A stretch of 64,000 nt of DNA, taken from contig NZ_CAKTGT010000001.1 of the NCBI RefSeq assembly GCF_934561735.1, positions 370,771 to 434,770 on the forward strand. Reading direction: 5' to 3'. A model generated the notes under the pieces. The model was not told the DNA's origin and did no database searches. It was given only the letters and a program-made list of their open reading frames with translations. The position numbers and the translations under genes were made by a program. This document shows positions 7,869 to 16,743 of this stretch, piece after piece. Numbering within the stretch: the stretch's first letter is position 1; the number at the start of each line of letters is the position of its first letter. This DNA is from an uncultured Eubacterium sp. (GTDB taxonomy: Bacteria; Bacillota; Clostridia; Oscillospirales; Acutalibacteraceae).

Positions 7869-8561
7869 CTATTTGTTAAATCGGTAACCCTTACCCCAAA
7901 CCGTGTTGATGAATTCCATATTGTTGTCCACCGCAAACAGCTTTTCACGCACCCTGTTGATGTGCACGGTTACGGTTGATGTGTCGCCCATTGAGTCGTA
8001 ATTCCAGATTTTGCTGAGCAGTTCTTCCTTTGTAAAAACCTTGTCCGGGCTTTCAGCCAGAGTTGCAAGGAGGTCAAACTCCTTATTTGTAAAGGTTATT
8101 TCGGTGTCCTCAAAATAAATTCTGCGTGATTTTTTGTCAATTTTAAGGTCGCCGATTTCGATAATTGAACTTTCTTTAATATCCGTGTTTGTAAGTCTTT
8201 CGTATCTGTTGAGGTGGGCAATAACTCTTGCCACAAGTTCTGACGGACTGAACGGCTTTACGATATAGTCGTCGGCACCGAAGCCTAAACCGTTGATTTT
8301 GTCAAATTCGTCCTTTTTTGCACTTACAAGAAGAATAGGGATGTTGCTGAATTCTCTGATTTTTTTGCAAACCTCAAGCCCGTTGAGTGACGGAAGCATA
8401 ACATCCAAAAGCACAAGTGCAACATTGACCGTTTTTGCAATTTCAAGTCCTTTTAATCCGTCGTTTGCACAAAGTACCTCAAAGCCGTGTGCTTCAAGAT
8501 AATCCCTTTCAAGACAGGTGATGTTTTCGTCATCTTCGATAATGAGAATTTTTTTGTTCAT
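7869..8561 (-). CDS. OmpR/PhoB-family response regulator
   Basis: 230 residues. Receiver domain with acidic pocket IIEDDE, phospho-acceptor D53 in LVLLDVMLP, S80 and K102 in YIVKPF; C-terminal winged-helix DNA-binding domain ending in VWGKGYRFNK. It is translated from ATG 4 bases after the kinase stop on the same strand, so kinase and regulator form an operon with the kinase gene first, the less common order. The regulon is unknown; neither neighbour (cstA, nrdD) is clearly its target. Confidence 0.93.
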   Translation of the reverse strand: MNKKILIIEDDENITCLERDYLEAHGFEVLCANDGLKGLEIAKTVNVALVLLDVMLPSLNGLEVCKKIREFSNIPILLVSAKKDEFDKINGLGFGADDYIVKPFSPSELVARVIAHLNRYERLTNTDIKESSIIEIGDLKIDKKSRRIYFEDTEITFTNKEFDLLATLAESPDKVFTKEELLSKIWNYDSMGDTSTVTVHINRVREKLFAVDNNMEFINTVWGKGYRFNK

Positions 8562-8565
8562 AGCG

Positions 8566-10074
8566 TTATGCGTCCTCTCTGTTAAGTGAAATCATAATGG
8601 TTGTTCCGTGGCCTTCTTTACTTGTTGCCCAAATGTGACCTTGGTGCAGTTCAACAATTTCCTTGCAAACCGCAAGACCCAAGCCTGAGCCGTCATGCAC
8701 CCTTGTGCGTGCTTGATCGGCACGATAGAATATATCAAAAATATGCTTCAGATTTTCTTCGCTTATGCCTATGCCGTTATCGGATATTGCAATGATGATT
8801 GATCTGTCGTAAATCTCAAGGCTGATGTTAATGGCAGGTTTTCGTGCTTTTGACGAGTATTTGACAGCGTTTGAAATAATGTTGTTGAGCACTCTTGAAA
8901 ATCTGTTTGGGTCAAGCATAACATAGGCTTTGCCTTTTGTATTGGGACCGGAATATTTAATCGTTATGTTGCCGGTTTGCCATTTGTTTTCTTTTTCCGC
9001 AAGGTATTCGGCAAGGTATTCGTTTATGTCAATCTTGATTAAATCAAGTTGGGTGTTGCCTGATTCCAATTTTGAAAGCGTCAGCAGTTCGTCAAGCAGC
9101 TTTTCCATATCAAGTGCCGAAGAATAAATGGTTTGCAGGTATCGTTCCTGCTTTTCCGGAGTGTTTGCAATGCCGTCACGCAAGCCTTCAACATAGCCTT
9201 TTATAGATGTAAGCGGCGTTCTCAAATCGTGGGCAATTCCGGCTGTCATCTCTTTTCTTGACTGTGCCATTTCGCTTTGCCGTTCTATTGAATATTTCAG
9301 CTTGTCCGTCATATCATTGATGGATTTTACGGTTACTCCGATTTCATTTGTACTGTCGTAATCAATGTGATAGTCAAGATTGCCGCCGGCTATCTCGTTT
9401 GCACCGTCCGAGAGCTTTTTGATAGGCGCCGTGATTGTTCGTGATGTTATCAGTGACATTATCAGGTTTGATACCACGATGATAACAAGTGCCATGAGTA
9501 CCATAAATCCGCTTCTGCCCGTAAAAAGCAGTTTAAAGCTTTGCAGTGAGTTGCGAAGCGAATAATCGCTTACTGTATAATTAGGGTTTACTATATTGAT
9601 TACAAATTTGCCGTTTTGCGTTTTTATATGAGATTTTATTACAAGTCCGTTTTTTCCGTAATAGTACATATTCCTCTTGCCCGAGGTGTCTGTTATTGTG
9701 CTTGCCAAGGATTTTATTTCATCCTTTTCGGTGTTGGAAAAATATTTTTCGCCGTTTTTTGATATGTATATTTTTGAGCCTAATTCGGTTATGGATTTTG
9801 TAATGCCGTTTAAGTCTTCCTTTATTTTTTTGTCGGTGGCGTTGTCGGCAAGCTCACGGTTGATGCTGCTCATCGTTTGTGCCCATTGCAGTTGGTTGAT
9901 AATCGAATACTCGTTTGATTCAACTCTTGATATTCCGTATATATCGGGCAGCAGGGAACGGAAAATCAATATTGCCGCTATTATCATAACCACCGAGGTT
10001 ATAATGCTTGCAAGCGTTGCAATGGAAATTCGTGTTGCAATTTTAAGATTTCGGGTTTTGTTGGACTTTTTCAT
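8566..10074 (-). CDS. sensor histidine kinase, two membrane helices with HAMP domain
   Basis: 502 residues from the preferred ATG at 10074, which has GAGAGG at a good distance; an ATG five codons upstream overlaps that ribosome site and is less likely. Membrane helix about 15-40, extracytoplasmic sensor region of about 150 residues, second helix about 190-210, HAMP, phospho-acceptor box AHDLRTPLTSIKGY, N box NNIISNAVKYS, G boxes DNGIGI and GSGLGLAV. An orthodox membrane kinase that should phosphorylate the regulator encoded immediately downstream. The signal is unknown; the sensor region has no recognisable named domain to my eye. Confidence 0.93.
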   Translation of the reverse strand: MKKSNKTRNLKIATRISIATLASIITSVVMIIAAILIFRSLLPDIYGISRVESNEYSIINQLQWAQTMSSINRELADNATDKKIKEDLNGITKSITELGSKIYISKNGEKYFSNTEKDEIKSLASTITDTSGKRNMYYYGKNGLVIKSHIKTQNGKFVINIVNPNYTVSDYSLRNSLQSFKLLFTGRSGFMVLMALVIIVVSNLIMSLITSRTITAPIKKLSDGANEIAGGNLDYHIDYDSTNEIGVTVKSINDMTDKLKYSIERQSEMAQSRKEMTAGIAHDLRTPLTSIKGYVEGLRDGIANTPEKQERYLQTIYSSALDMEKLLDELLTLSKLESGNTQLDLIKIDINEYLAEYLAEKENKWQTGNITIKYSGPNTKGKAYVMLDPNRFSRVLNNIISNAVKYSSKARKPAINISLEIYDRSIIIAISDNGIGISEENLKHIFDIFYRADQARTRVHDGSGLGLAVCKEIVELHQGHIWATSKEGHGTTIMISLNREDA

Positions 10075-10274
10075 ATGTATACCTCTCATATATATTAAAA
10101 CAATTTATAATATTTTTCAAGTGGTAGAATTTCTGCTCATAATTGTTTTTACGGGTGTTTACAATTTGTAATATTTACTTGTCGGGTGAGTTGTCGCTTT
10201 ATGCGTAATACAGCGGTTTTGATGAAAAACGCAAAACTACATTTCGTATAAATTTATTACAATTTGAATTTTAG

Positions 10275-10336
10275 GCACAATATATTGTATTTTTTATCCA
10301 AATTCTATTGACACAGCCACAATGTTTTGTTATTAT
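10275..10336 (+). promoter_or_regulatory. NrdR boxes and promoter of nrdD
   Basis: CAATATATTG at 10278-10287 matches the NrdR box core CWATATATWG at all 10 positions; a second, weaker box CAATGTTTTG starts 42 bases later (10320-10329), four helical turns away. A promoter TTGACA (10308-10313), 17 bases, TATTAT (10331-10336) has the second box inside its spacer. NrdR represses ribonucleotide reductase genes when dATP is abundant. The box and promoter are seen; repression is inferred from the family. Confidence 0.72.
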
Positions 10337-10358
10337 TGTAATTGTCATCGAGTGAAAA

Positions 10359-10376
10359 GTTACAGCGTTGTAACTA
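10359..10376 (+). promoter_or_regulatory. AGTTACA/TGTAACT inverted repeat in the nrdD leader
   Basis: AGTTACA-GCGT-TGTAACT lies about 16 bases after the predicted nrdD transcription start. A near-identical block occurs at 32565-32582 before the ABC-2 permease. Could be an operator or a leader hairpin. Confidence 0.35.
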
Positions 10377-10411
10377 CTTGGGTATAAGTATTTGAAAGGG
10401 GAAAGAAGTTT

Positions 10412-12613
10412 ATGAATATTATCAAGAGAAACGGCTCGGAAGCAAAGTTTGACCTCAACAAAATCGTTATAGCCGTATCAAAGGCAAATGCCGCTTGTGA
10501 AAGAAAAGAGTTGACACAGGGTCAAATCAATGATATTGCCGAATATGTGGAATTTAAAATCGGCAAGGCAAACCGTGCTCTTTCGGTAGAGGAAATACAG
10601 GATATTGTAGAAGACCAAATTATGGCACAGGGTGCGTTTGAGGTTGCAAAGCGTTATGTTAAATATCGTTACACCCGTTCTCTCGTGCGTAAGGCAAACA
10701 CCACCGATAATCAGATTTTGTCCCTTATTGAATGTAATAACGAAGAAGTTAAGCAGGAAAATTCAAATAAAAATCCAACTGTCAATTCCGTTCAGCGTGA
10801 CTATATGGCGGGTGAGGTTTCAAAGGATATTACAAAGAGAATTCTTCTTCCTGAGGATATTGTCGAAGCACACGAAAACGGACTTATTCACTTCCACGAT
10901 GCAGACTATTTTGCACAGCATATGCACAACTGCGACCTTGTTAATTTGGAGGATATGCTCCAAAACGGCACAGTTATTTCGGATACAATGATTGAAAAAC
11001 CGCACAGCTTTTCAACAGCCTGCAATATCGCAACACAGATTATCGCACAGGTTGCTTCATCACAGTACGGCGGTCAGTCAATTTCTCTTGCACATCTTGC
11101 ACCGTTTGTGCAGATAAGCAGAGAAAAAATCCGTGCACAGGTTATCGAAGAAGCAAATGATTTCGGCGGTGAACTTACGGAAGAAAAGATTGTTAAGATT
11201 ACCGAAAAGCGTTTGCGTGATGAGGTTTCAAGAGGCGTTCAGACCATTCAGTATCAGGTTGTAACACTCCTTACAACCAACGGTCAGGCTCCGTTTGTTA
11301 CCGTGTTTATGTATCTTAACGAAGCAAAGAACGAGCAGGAAAAGAAAGACCTTGCACTTATTATTGAGGAAACACTCCGCCAAAGAATCAAGGGCGTTAA
11401 GAACGAAAAGGGCGTTTGGATTACTCCTGCGTTCCCAAAACTCATTTATGTTTTGGAAAATGATAATATCAATGAAAATACACCGTTTTACTATCTTACC
11501 GAGCTTGCCGCAAAATGTACGGCAAAGCGTATGGTGCCCGATTATGTAAGCGAAAAAGTTATGCTCAATCTCAAAGGGGATGTTTACACTCCTATGGGTT
11601 GCCGTTCGTTCCTCACTCCTGACAGATTTACCGAAGCGGGAGTTGGCAATATCGCAAGAGCAAAGAACTATGTTGAGGGCAAAAAGAAGTACTACGGCAG
11701 ATTTAATCAGGGCGTTGTTACAATCAACCTTGTTGATGTTGCCTGCACTTCGGGCGGCGATATGAATAAGTTTTGGGAAATCTTTGATGAGCGTCTTGAA
11801 CTTTGTTATCGTGCACTTATGTGCCGTCACAACAGACTCAAGGGCACACTTTCGGATGCTGCTCCTATTTTGTGGCAACACGGTGCACTTGCACGACTTG
11901 ACAAGGGCGAGCCTATCGACAGACTTCTTTATGACGGATATTCAACAATTTCTCTCGGCTATGCAGGTCTTTATGAATGTACAAAGTATATGACGGGTAA
12001 GTCACACACCGATGAAAACGGCGGCAAGGAATTTGCACTCCATGTTATGCGTCATATGAATGAGGCTTGCGACAAATGGAAAAAGCAAACAAATATTGAC
12101 TTTTCGATTTACGGCACTCCGCTTGAATCAACAACCTATAAATTTGCAAAATGCCTCCAAAAGAGATTCGGCATTATTAAGGGCGTAACAGACAAGAATT
12201 ACATCACAAATTCTTACCATGTTCATGTTGCGGAAAAGATTGACGCATTTACAAAGCTCAAGTTTGAGAGTGAATTCCAGGCTCTTTCACCGGGCGGTGC
12301 AATCTCGTATGTCGAAGTTCCTAATATGCAGGATAATATTCCGGCTGTAATTCAGGTAATGAAGTTTATCTACGACAATATTATGTATGCCGAGCTTAAC
12401 ACAAAGAGCGACTATTGTCAGTGTTGCGGTTATGACGGCGAAATTAAGATTGTTGAGGATGAACACGGCAAACTTATTTGGAGATGTCCAAACTGCGGCA
12501 ATGAGGATCAGGACAAGATGAATGTTGCAAGAAGAACTTGCGGCTACATCGGTACTCAGTTCTGGAATCAGGGCAGAACGCAGGAAATCAAAGACAGAGT
12601 TTTACATTTATAA
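10412..12613 (+). CDS. nrdD: anaerobic ribonucleoside-triphosphate reductase (class III)
   Basis: 733 residues. N-terminal ATP-cone regulatory domain (IIKRNGSEAKFDLNKI and following, about 1-95), central ten-stranded barrel with HDADYF and MHNCDL, a C-terminal zinc site CQCC...CPNC (about 674-695), and the glycyl-radical loop RRTCGYIG with G711. It reduces ribonucleoside triphosphates to deoxynucleotides without oxygen after activation by NrdG (gene at 3097). The start ATG follows AAAGGGGAAAGAAG. It is monocistronic with its own NrdR-box promoter and terminator. The ATP cone indicates allosteric control by dATP/ATP. Confidence 0.97.
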   Translation: MNIIKRNGSEAKFDLNKIVIAVSKANAACERKELTQGQINDIAEYVEFKIGKANRALSVEEIQDIVEDQIMAQGAFEVAKRYVKYRYTRSLVRKANTTDNQILSLIECNNEEVKQENSNKNPTVNSVQRDYMAGEVSKDITKRILLPEDIVEAHENGLIHFHDADYFAQHMHNCDLVNLEDMLQNGTVISDTMIEKPHSFSTACNIATQIIAQVASSQYGGQSISLAHLAPFVQISREKIRAQVIEEANDFGGELTEEKIVKITEKRLRDEVSRGVQTIQYQVVTLLTTNGQAPFVTVFMYLNEAKNEQEKKDLALIIEETLRQRIKGVKNEKGVWITPAFPKLIYVLENDNINENTPFYYLTELAAKCTAKRMVPDYVSEKVMLNLKGDVYTPMGCRSFLTPDRFTEAGVGNIARAKNYVEGKKKYYGRFNQGVVTINLVDVACTSGGDMNKFWEIFDERLELCYRALMCRHNRLKGTLSDAAPILWQHGALARLDKGEPIDRLLYDGYSTISLGYAGLYECTKYMTGKSHTDENGGKEFALHVMRHMNEACDKWKKQTNIDFSIYGTPLESTTYKFAKCLQKRFGIIKGVTDKNYITNSYHVHVAEKIDAFTKLKFESEFQALSPGGAISYVEVPNMQDNIPAVIQVMKFIYDNIMYAELNTKSDYCQCCGYDGEIKIVEDEHGKLIWRCPNCGNEDQDKMNVARRTCGYIGTQFWNQGRTQEIKDRVLHL

Positions 12614-12629
12614 TATCAAATTCAAAAAG

Positions 12630-12665
12630 GCTCCTCTTGATAATATAACAAGAGGAGCTGTTTTG
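12630..12665 (+). terminator. nrdD terminator
   Basis: GCTCCTCTTG (12630-12639) pairs with CAAGAGGAGC (12649-12658), followed by TGTTTTGT. Confidence 0.8.
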
Positions 12666-12677
12666 TATTCAGTCTGA

Positions 12678-12700
12678 GGCGAACGCAGTTCGCCCCTACG
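12678..12700 (+). repeat. short palindromic intergenic repeat GGCGAAC-GCA-GTTCGCC + CCTACG
   Basis: A 17-base hairpin followed by CCTACG. It differs at one position from the unit at 17521-17543; related units lie at 15703-15766 and 61613. Typical of small dispersed palindromes at gene ends. Confidence 0.65.
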
Positions 12701-12740
12701 ATTAATAAGGCAACACTTACGGAGTGTTTTTATATTACGC

Positions 12741-12769
12741 TTGTAATAAATCTTAAAATATATTATAAT
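12741..12769 (+). promoter_or_regulatory. promoter placed for a leaderless transcript of trmN6
   Basis: TTGTAA (12741-12746), 17 bases, TATAAT (12764-12769). The ATG of the next gene begins at 12777, 7 bases after the -10 box, so transcription should start at or next to the start codon; no ribosome site is present. Confidence 0.6.
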
Positions 12770-12776
12770 AATTTTT

Positions 12777-13520
12777 ATGGAATATAATTATGAAAGACTG
12801 TCGGATAATATAAAAATTGCTGTGAGCGGTGACCACACATTCGGCACGGATGCGGTGCTTTTGTCACATTTTGCAAAGCCTAAATATAAGGATAAAGCTC
12901 TTGATATGGGTACGGGGTGCGGCATAATTCCGCTTTTGTGGTTGCGTGACGAAAAACAAACGGGCGTGCATTGTCTTGACATTCAGCAAAATGCTTTTGA
13001 GCAGGTTAATGCTTCGATAAAATATAATAATCTGGGTGACAGGCTTACTCCGCATCTTTGCGATTTGAGAAAAATCAATGAGGAATTTTCGGCGGAATGT
13101 TTTACGCTTGTTACTATGAATCCGCCGTACAAGCCTGTTAACACAGGTATTGAATCACTCGGCGAGAGTGCAAGAATTGCACGCCACGAGGTGTGCTGTA
13201 ATATTGAGGACGCTGTTAAAGCGGCTTCGTATTTGCTTACATATATGGGCAGATTTTGTATGTGCCACCGCCCCGAAAGATTGGTGGACGCACTTGCAAT
13301 AATGCGTCAATACAAAATCGAGCCGAAAAGGCTTCGTTTTGTTATTGATAAACAGGGAGAAGAACCGTTTTTGTTTTTGGTAGAGGGCAAAAAAGGAGCA
13401 AAGCCGTTTTTGCGTGTTGAACCTACTTTGATTATAAAAAACGATGAGAGCAAATTCACTCCCGAGATGATAGAAATTTACGGCTCTTATGCCGACGGAT
13501 ATGAGGACAAAATCAGATAA
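12777..13520 (+). CDS. trmN6: tRNA1(Val) adenine-37 N6-methyltransferase-like protein
   Basis: 247 residues. S-adenosylmethionine-binding motif DMGTGCGIIP (43-52) and catalytic NPPY (115-118), characteristic of N6-adenine methyltransferases; the N-terminal SGDHTFGTDAVLL matches the TrmN6 (YfiC/YabB) group. In Bacillus subtilis the homologous gene also lies just upstream of rsmI, matching the order here. The stop overlaps the rsmI start (TAATG). No Shine-Dalgarno site precedes the ATG and the promoter -10 is 7 bases upstream, suggesting leaderless translation. The RNA substrate is inferred from the family. Confidence 0.8.
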   Translation: MEYNYERLSDNIKIAVSGDHTFGTDAVLLSHFAKPKYKDKALDMGTGCGIIPLLWLRDEKQTGVHCLDIQQNAFEQVNASIKYNNLGDRLTPHLCDLRKINEEFSAECFTLVTMNPPYKPVNTGIESLGESARIARHEVCCNIEDAVKAASYLLTYMGRFCMCHRPERLVDALAIMRQYKIEPKRLRFVIDKQGEEPFLFLVEGKKGAKPFLRVEPTLIIKNDESKFTPEMIEIYGSYADGYEDKIR

Positions 13521-14338
13521 TGAGCGGAAAACTTTATGTTGTGGGTACTCCGATAGGCAACCTCGGTGACTTTTCGCCGAGAGCGGTTGAAACACTCGAA
13601 AGCGTGGATTTTATCGCCGCAGAGGATACCCGAGTAACCCTTAAATTGCTTAATCATTTTGGCATAAAAAAAGAAATGGTCAGTTATTTTGAGCACAACA
13701 AAAATGAGCGTGGGAATGTGATTATCTCCCGACTTGCAAACGGCGAAACCTGTGCAATTTGCACGGATGCGGGTATGCCGGCAATCTCTGACCCCGGCGA
13801 GGATTTGGTAAAACTTTGCCACGAAAACAATATTGATGTTGAAAGCGTACCCGGACCTACGGCATTTGCAACCGCACTTGCAATATCGGGTATGAATACA
13901 AGAAAATTCACATTTGAAGGCTTTTTGTCGGCAAACAAAAAGGAACGCAGGGAAGAACTTGAAGAACTTGCAAACGAAAAACGCACAATGGTTTTTTACG
14001 AAGCACCGCACAAACTTACGCAAACGCTCAAGGATATGTACGAGGTTTTCGGCGAGCGTGATATTGCCCTTGTAAAAGAAATTACAAAGGTGTACGAAAA
14101 TGTTGTTCGTACCGATTTGAAAACCGCTTCAACAATGTTTGACGAAGAAAAACCCAAGGGCGAATTTGTTGTTATAGTTGACGGCAAAAAAATTGAAGAA
14201 AAGGAAATATCGTTTGACAAGGCGGTTGAGGAAGCAAAGCGGCTTATGGTAGACGGAATGAGCACAAATGCCGCCGCAAAAGAGGTTGCAAAAATCACCT
14301 CGTTTAAGAAAAACGATATTTATAAGGCGTTGCTATGA
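13520..14338 (+). CDS. rsmI: 16S rRNA cytidine-1402 2'-O-methyltransferase
   Basis: 272 residues. N-terminal LYVVGTPIGNLGDFSPRA and AEDTRVTLKLL, then SDAGMPAISDPG-like CTDAGMPAISDPGEDLV and PGPTAFATALAISG: the RsmI branch of tetrapyrrole-methylase-fold enzymes. It methylates C1402 in the decoding centre of 16S rRNA. The start overlaps the trmN6 stop by one base, and the gene ends 4 bases inside the next gene, so translation of the three is probably coupled. The C-terminal helical part (about 230-272) matches the family. Confidence 0.95.
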   Translation: MSGKLYVVGTPIGNLGDFSPRAVETLESVDFIAAEDTRVTLKLLNHFGIKKEMVSYFEHNKNERGNVIISRLANGETCAICTDAGMPAISDPGEDLVKLCHENNIDVESVPGPTAFATALAISGMNTRKFTFEGFLSANKKERREELEELANEKRTMVFYEAPHKLTQTLKDMYEVFGERDIALVKEITKVYENVVRTDLKTASTMFDEEKPKGEFVVIVDGKKIEEKEISFDKAVEEAKRLMVDGMSTNAAAKEVAKITSFKKNDIYKALL

Positions 14339-15216
14339 TTTGTAATGCGTGCCCGAGAAAATGCAATGTTGACCGTCAAAATACGCTCGGCTATTGCAAA
14401 AGTCCCGATAAGTTTAAGCTTGCCCGTGCCGCTCTCCATTTTTGGGAAGAACCGTGTATCAGCGGAAAAAACGGCTCGGGTGCGATTTTTTTCAGCGGTT
14501 GTAATTTGGGTTGTGTTTTTTGCCAAAATTTTGATATCAGCCATAACTGCAAGGGCGTTGAGGTGAGCGATGACAAGCTGATTGATATTATGAAAAGCCT
14601 TGTTGATAAGGGTGCAAACAATATCAACCTTGTTAATCCAACACATTATTCGGCACAGCTTTTGCGAGTGTTTGAAAAATACAAGCCGCCCGTTCCGATT
14701 GTTTATAACACTTCGGGATATGACAGCGTTGAAACGCTCAGGCTTTTTGACGGAATAGTAGATGTTTATTTGCCTGATTTTAAGTACATAAGACCCGACA
14801 AAGCTAAAAAATACAGCAAGGCGGAGAATTATCCGCAGGTTGCCGAGGCGGCTTTGACCGAGATGAAACGACAGGTCAAAAGCGATGTTTTTGATGACAG
14901 GGGCATTATGCAAAAGGGTATGATTATCCGTCATTTGGTGCTGCCGTCAAACACCAACGCTTCTGTTGAAGCACTTGATTATTTGGCAAAAAATTTTGAC
15001 GATACTTACATATCCGTTATGGCTCAGTATGTGCCGTGCGGTGATTTGTCGGATTATAAGGAAATTAATCGACCGCTCACCCAAAGAGAGTATGACAAGG
15101 TGGTTAATCATATTTTTGATTTGGGGCTTGATAAAATTTTTGTTCAGGAACTTGAGGCCGCAAGCGACGAGTTTATTCCCGATTTTGATTTTACCGGTGT
15201 GGTTGATTTTGACTGA
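14335..15216 (+). CDS. PflX-like radical SAM protein (pyruvate formate-lyase-activase-like)
   Basis: 293 residues. Four N-terminal cysteines (C3, C6, C10, C21) precede the radical SAM motif CNLGCVFC (C56, C60, C63) within FFSGCNLGC. This matches the uncharacterised COG1313/PflX family, related to glycyl-radical-enzyme activases but carrying the extra N-terminal cysteines. Its start overlaps rsmI by 4 bases (ATGA). Substrate unknown; no glycyl-radical enzyme is adjacent. The link with two RNA methyltransferases may only reflect operon position. Confidence 0.8.
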   Translation: MICNACPRKCNVDRQNTLGYCKSPDKFKLARAALHFWEEPCISGKNGSGAIFFSGCNLGCVFCQNFDISHNCKGVEVSDDKLIDIMKSLVDKGANNINLVNPTHYSAQLLRVFEKYKPPVPIVYNTSGYDSVETLRLFDGIVDVYLPDFKYIRPDKAKKYSKAENYPQVAEAALTEMKRQVKSDVFDDRGIMQKGMIIRHLVLPSNTNASVEALDYLAKNFDDTYISVMAQYVPCGDLSDYKEINRPLTQREYDKVVNHIFDLGLDKIFVQELEAASDEFIPDFDFTGVVDFD

Positions 15217-15264
15217 ACAATATGTTAATATGTTGTTATAAAAGATGTGAAAAGGAGAATAGCA

Positions 15265-15696
15265 ATGAAGAAGTTTTTAGAAGAATTCAAAGCGTTTATT
15301 TCTAAGGGTAATGTGCTTGATATGGCTGTCGGTGTTATTATCGGCGGTGCGTTCGGTTCGGTCGTGTCGGGACTTACGGATAACATTATTCAGCCGCTTC
15401 TCAACTGTATCGGCGGTGCCGAGGTTCAAGGTAAAATTCGCCTTTTCGGCACTGAAAATTATCTTGATTACGGTGCGTTTATTTCTGCCGTTATCAATTT
15501 CCTAATTATGGCACTTGTTGTATTTTTGATTGTAAAATCGGTCAACAAGATTTCTGAAACCGCACATAAACTTGCAACCAAAGATGAGGAAGAAACAGCC
15601 GCCGCACCTACAACAAAGATTTGCCCTTATTGCAAGAGCGAAATTGATATTGAGGCAACAAGATGTCCGCATTGCACATCTGATTTGAAAGAATAA
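15265..15696 (+). CDS. mscL: large-conductance mechanosensitive channel MscL with C-terminal zinc ribbon
   Basis: 143 residues from the ATG at 15265. An in-frame ATG at 15247 is rejected because AAAGGAG (15250-15256) lies between the two and serves the later one. FKAFISKGNVLDMAVGVIIGGAFG is the MscL N-terminal and first helix; the second membrane helix is about 73-93. MscL releases solutes under hypo-osmotic shock. Instead of stopping after the usual charged helix, the protein continues with CPYC...CPHC (about 119-138), a zinc ribbon in the cytoplasm. A structural or sensing role for the ribbon is inference. Confidence 0.9.
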   Translation: MKKFLEEFKAFISKGNVLDMAVGVIIGGAFGSVVSGLTDNIIQPLLNCIGGAEVQGKIRLFGTENYLDYGAFISAVINFLIMALVVFLIVKSVNKISETAHKLATKDEEETAAAPTTKICPYCKSEIDIEATRCPHCTSDLKE

Positions 15697-15700
15697 TTGC

Positions 15701-15766
15701 AGGGGCGGATATTATCTGCCTGTTGCATAATTTGAATTTTCGGGAGGATAATATCCTCCCCTACGA
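15701..15766 (+). repeat. pair of short palindromes in inverted arrangement
   Basis: AGGGGCGGATATTATCTGCC (from 15701) and GGGAGGATAATATCCTCCCCTACG (hairpin around 15742-15760) are two self-complementary units facing each other, of the same class as those at 12678 and 17521. Together they may also form one long stem that could end mscL transcripts. Confidence 0.55.
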
Positions 15767-15819
15767 ATAAAAATTTAATATTACATACTTAATTTTTATT
15801 ATCTAAAAGGGGTTTTATT

Positions 15820-16743
15820 ATGATAAAGAAAGAGTACACTTATAAAAGTGCTTCGGGCATTTGTGACATCAAGGCTTGGCAGTTTGCACCCGAGGGCGAG
15901 GTTAAAGCCGTTATTCAAATGCACCACGGTATGGCGGAGCACACAAACAGGTATCGCAATTTTATTTCTGCTTTTACCGACAGAGGCTATGCAATTTTCA
16001 TCAACGATATGCTCGGCCATGGTCAGTCGAACGAGGATAAAGAATTGCTCGGTTATTTCGGTGATAAGGACGGCTACAAAAACATTCTTGCCGACGCAAA
16101 AGCACTCACCGATATTGCAAAAAAAGAGTATCCGAACAAGAAATTTATCATTGCCGGTCACTCTATGGGTTCGCTTATTATGCGGTGCTATATCAACGAG
16201 TACGGTAACGATTTTGACGGTGCCGTGTTTATCGGTACGGCAGGACCTACGCCTATTGCAAAAGCGGGTATTCCTATTATGAAGGTTGTTGCCGCACTCA
16301 AGGGCAAAAAGCATCACAGCAAGTTTCTCAATGATATTTCGCTCGGTCCTTACGATAAGCCGTTTGAGCACAGAACTCACTACGATTGGGGTATGAGAGA
16401 TACAAAAGAGGTTGACGAATATGTTGCCGACCCGCTTTGCGGATTTCTCTTTACCGTTGCAGGCTTTATGGATTTGAGTCAGCTCACCATTCAGTGCAAT
16501 GAGGACAGATGGTTCAACAATGTTGCAAAGGATAAGCCGGTTCTTTTGATGTCGGGTGATATGGACCCTGTCGGAAATTACGGCAAGGGCGTAACCGAGG
16601 TTTACAGAAAATTGCTTGAAACCGACCATAAAAATGTAACCCTCAAACTTTATCATGATGCTCGCCACGAGATTCTTAACGAGCTTAATAAAGACGAGGT
16701 TTATAACGATTTGGAACATTGGATTGAGGAGAACATTCTTTGA
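15820..16743 (+). CDS. alpha/beta hydrolase, lysophospholipase/monoglyceride-lipase-like
   Basis: 307 residues. HHGMAEHTNRYRNF and INDMLGHGQS are typical of the lysophospholipase (PldB-like) branch. The nucleophile is S115 in GHSMGS; the acid is probably in SGDMDPVG (about 246) and the histidine in HDARHEIL (about 281). No signal peptide, so cytoplasmic. Likely substrates are monoacylglycerols or lysophospholipids, but the family is broad. It overlaps the next gene by 4 bases. RBS AAAAGGGG precedes the ATG. Confidence 0.85.
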   Translation: MIKKEYTYKSASGICDIKAWQFAPEGEVKAVIQMHHGMAEHTNRYRNFISAFTDRGYAIFINDMLGHGQSNEDKELLGYFGDKDGYKNILADAKALTDIAKKEYPNKKFIIAGHSMGSLIMRCYINEYGNDFDGAVFIGTAGPTPIAKAGIPIMKVVAALKGKKHHSKFLNDISLGPYDKPFEHRTHYDWGMRDTKEVDEYVADPLCGFLFTVAGFMDLSQLTIQCNEDRWFNNVAKDKPVLLMSGDMDPVGNYGKGVTEVYRKLLETDHKNVTLKLYHDARHEILNELNKDEVYNDLEHWIEENIL

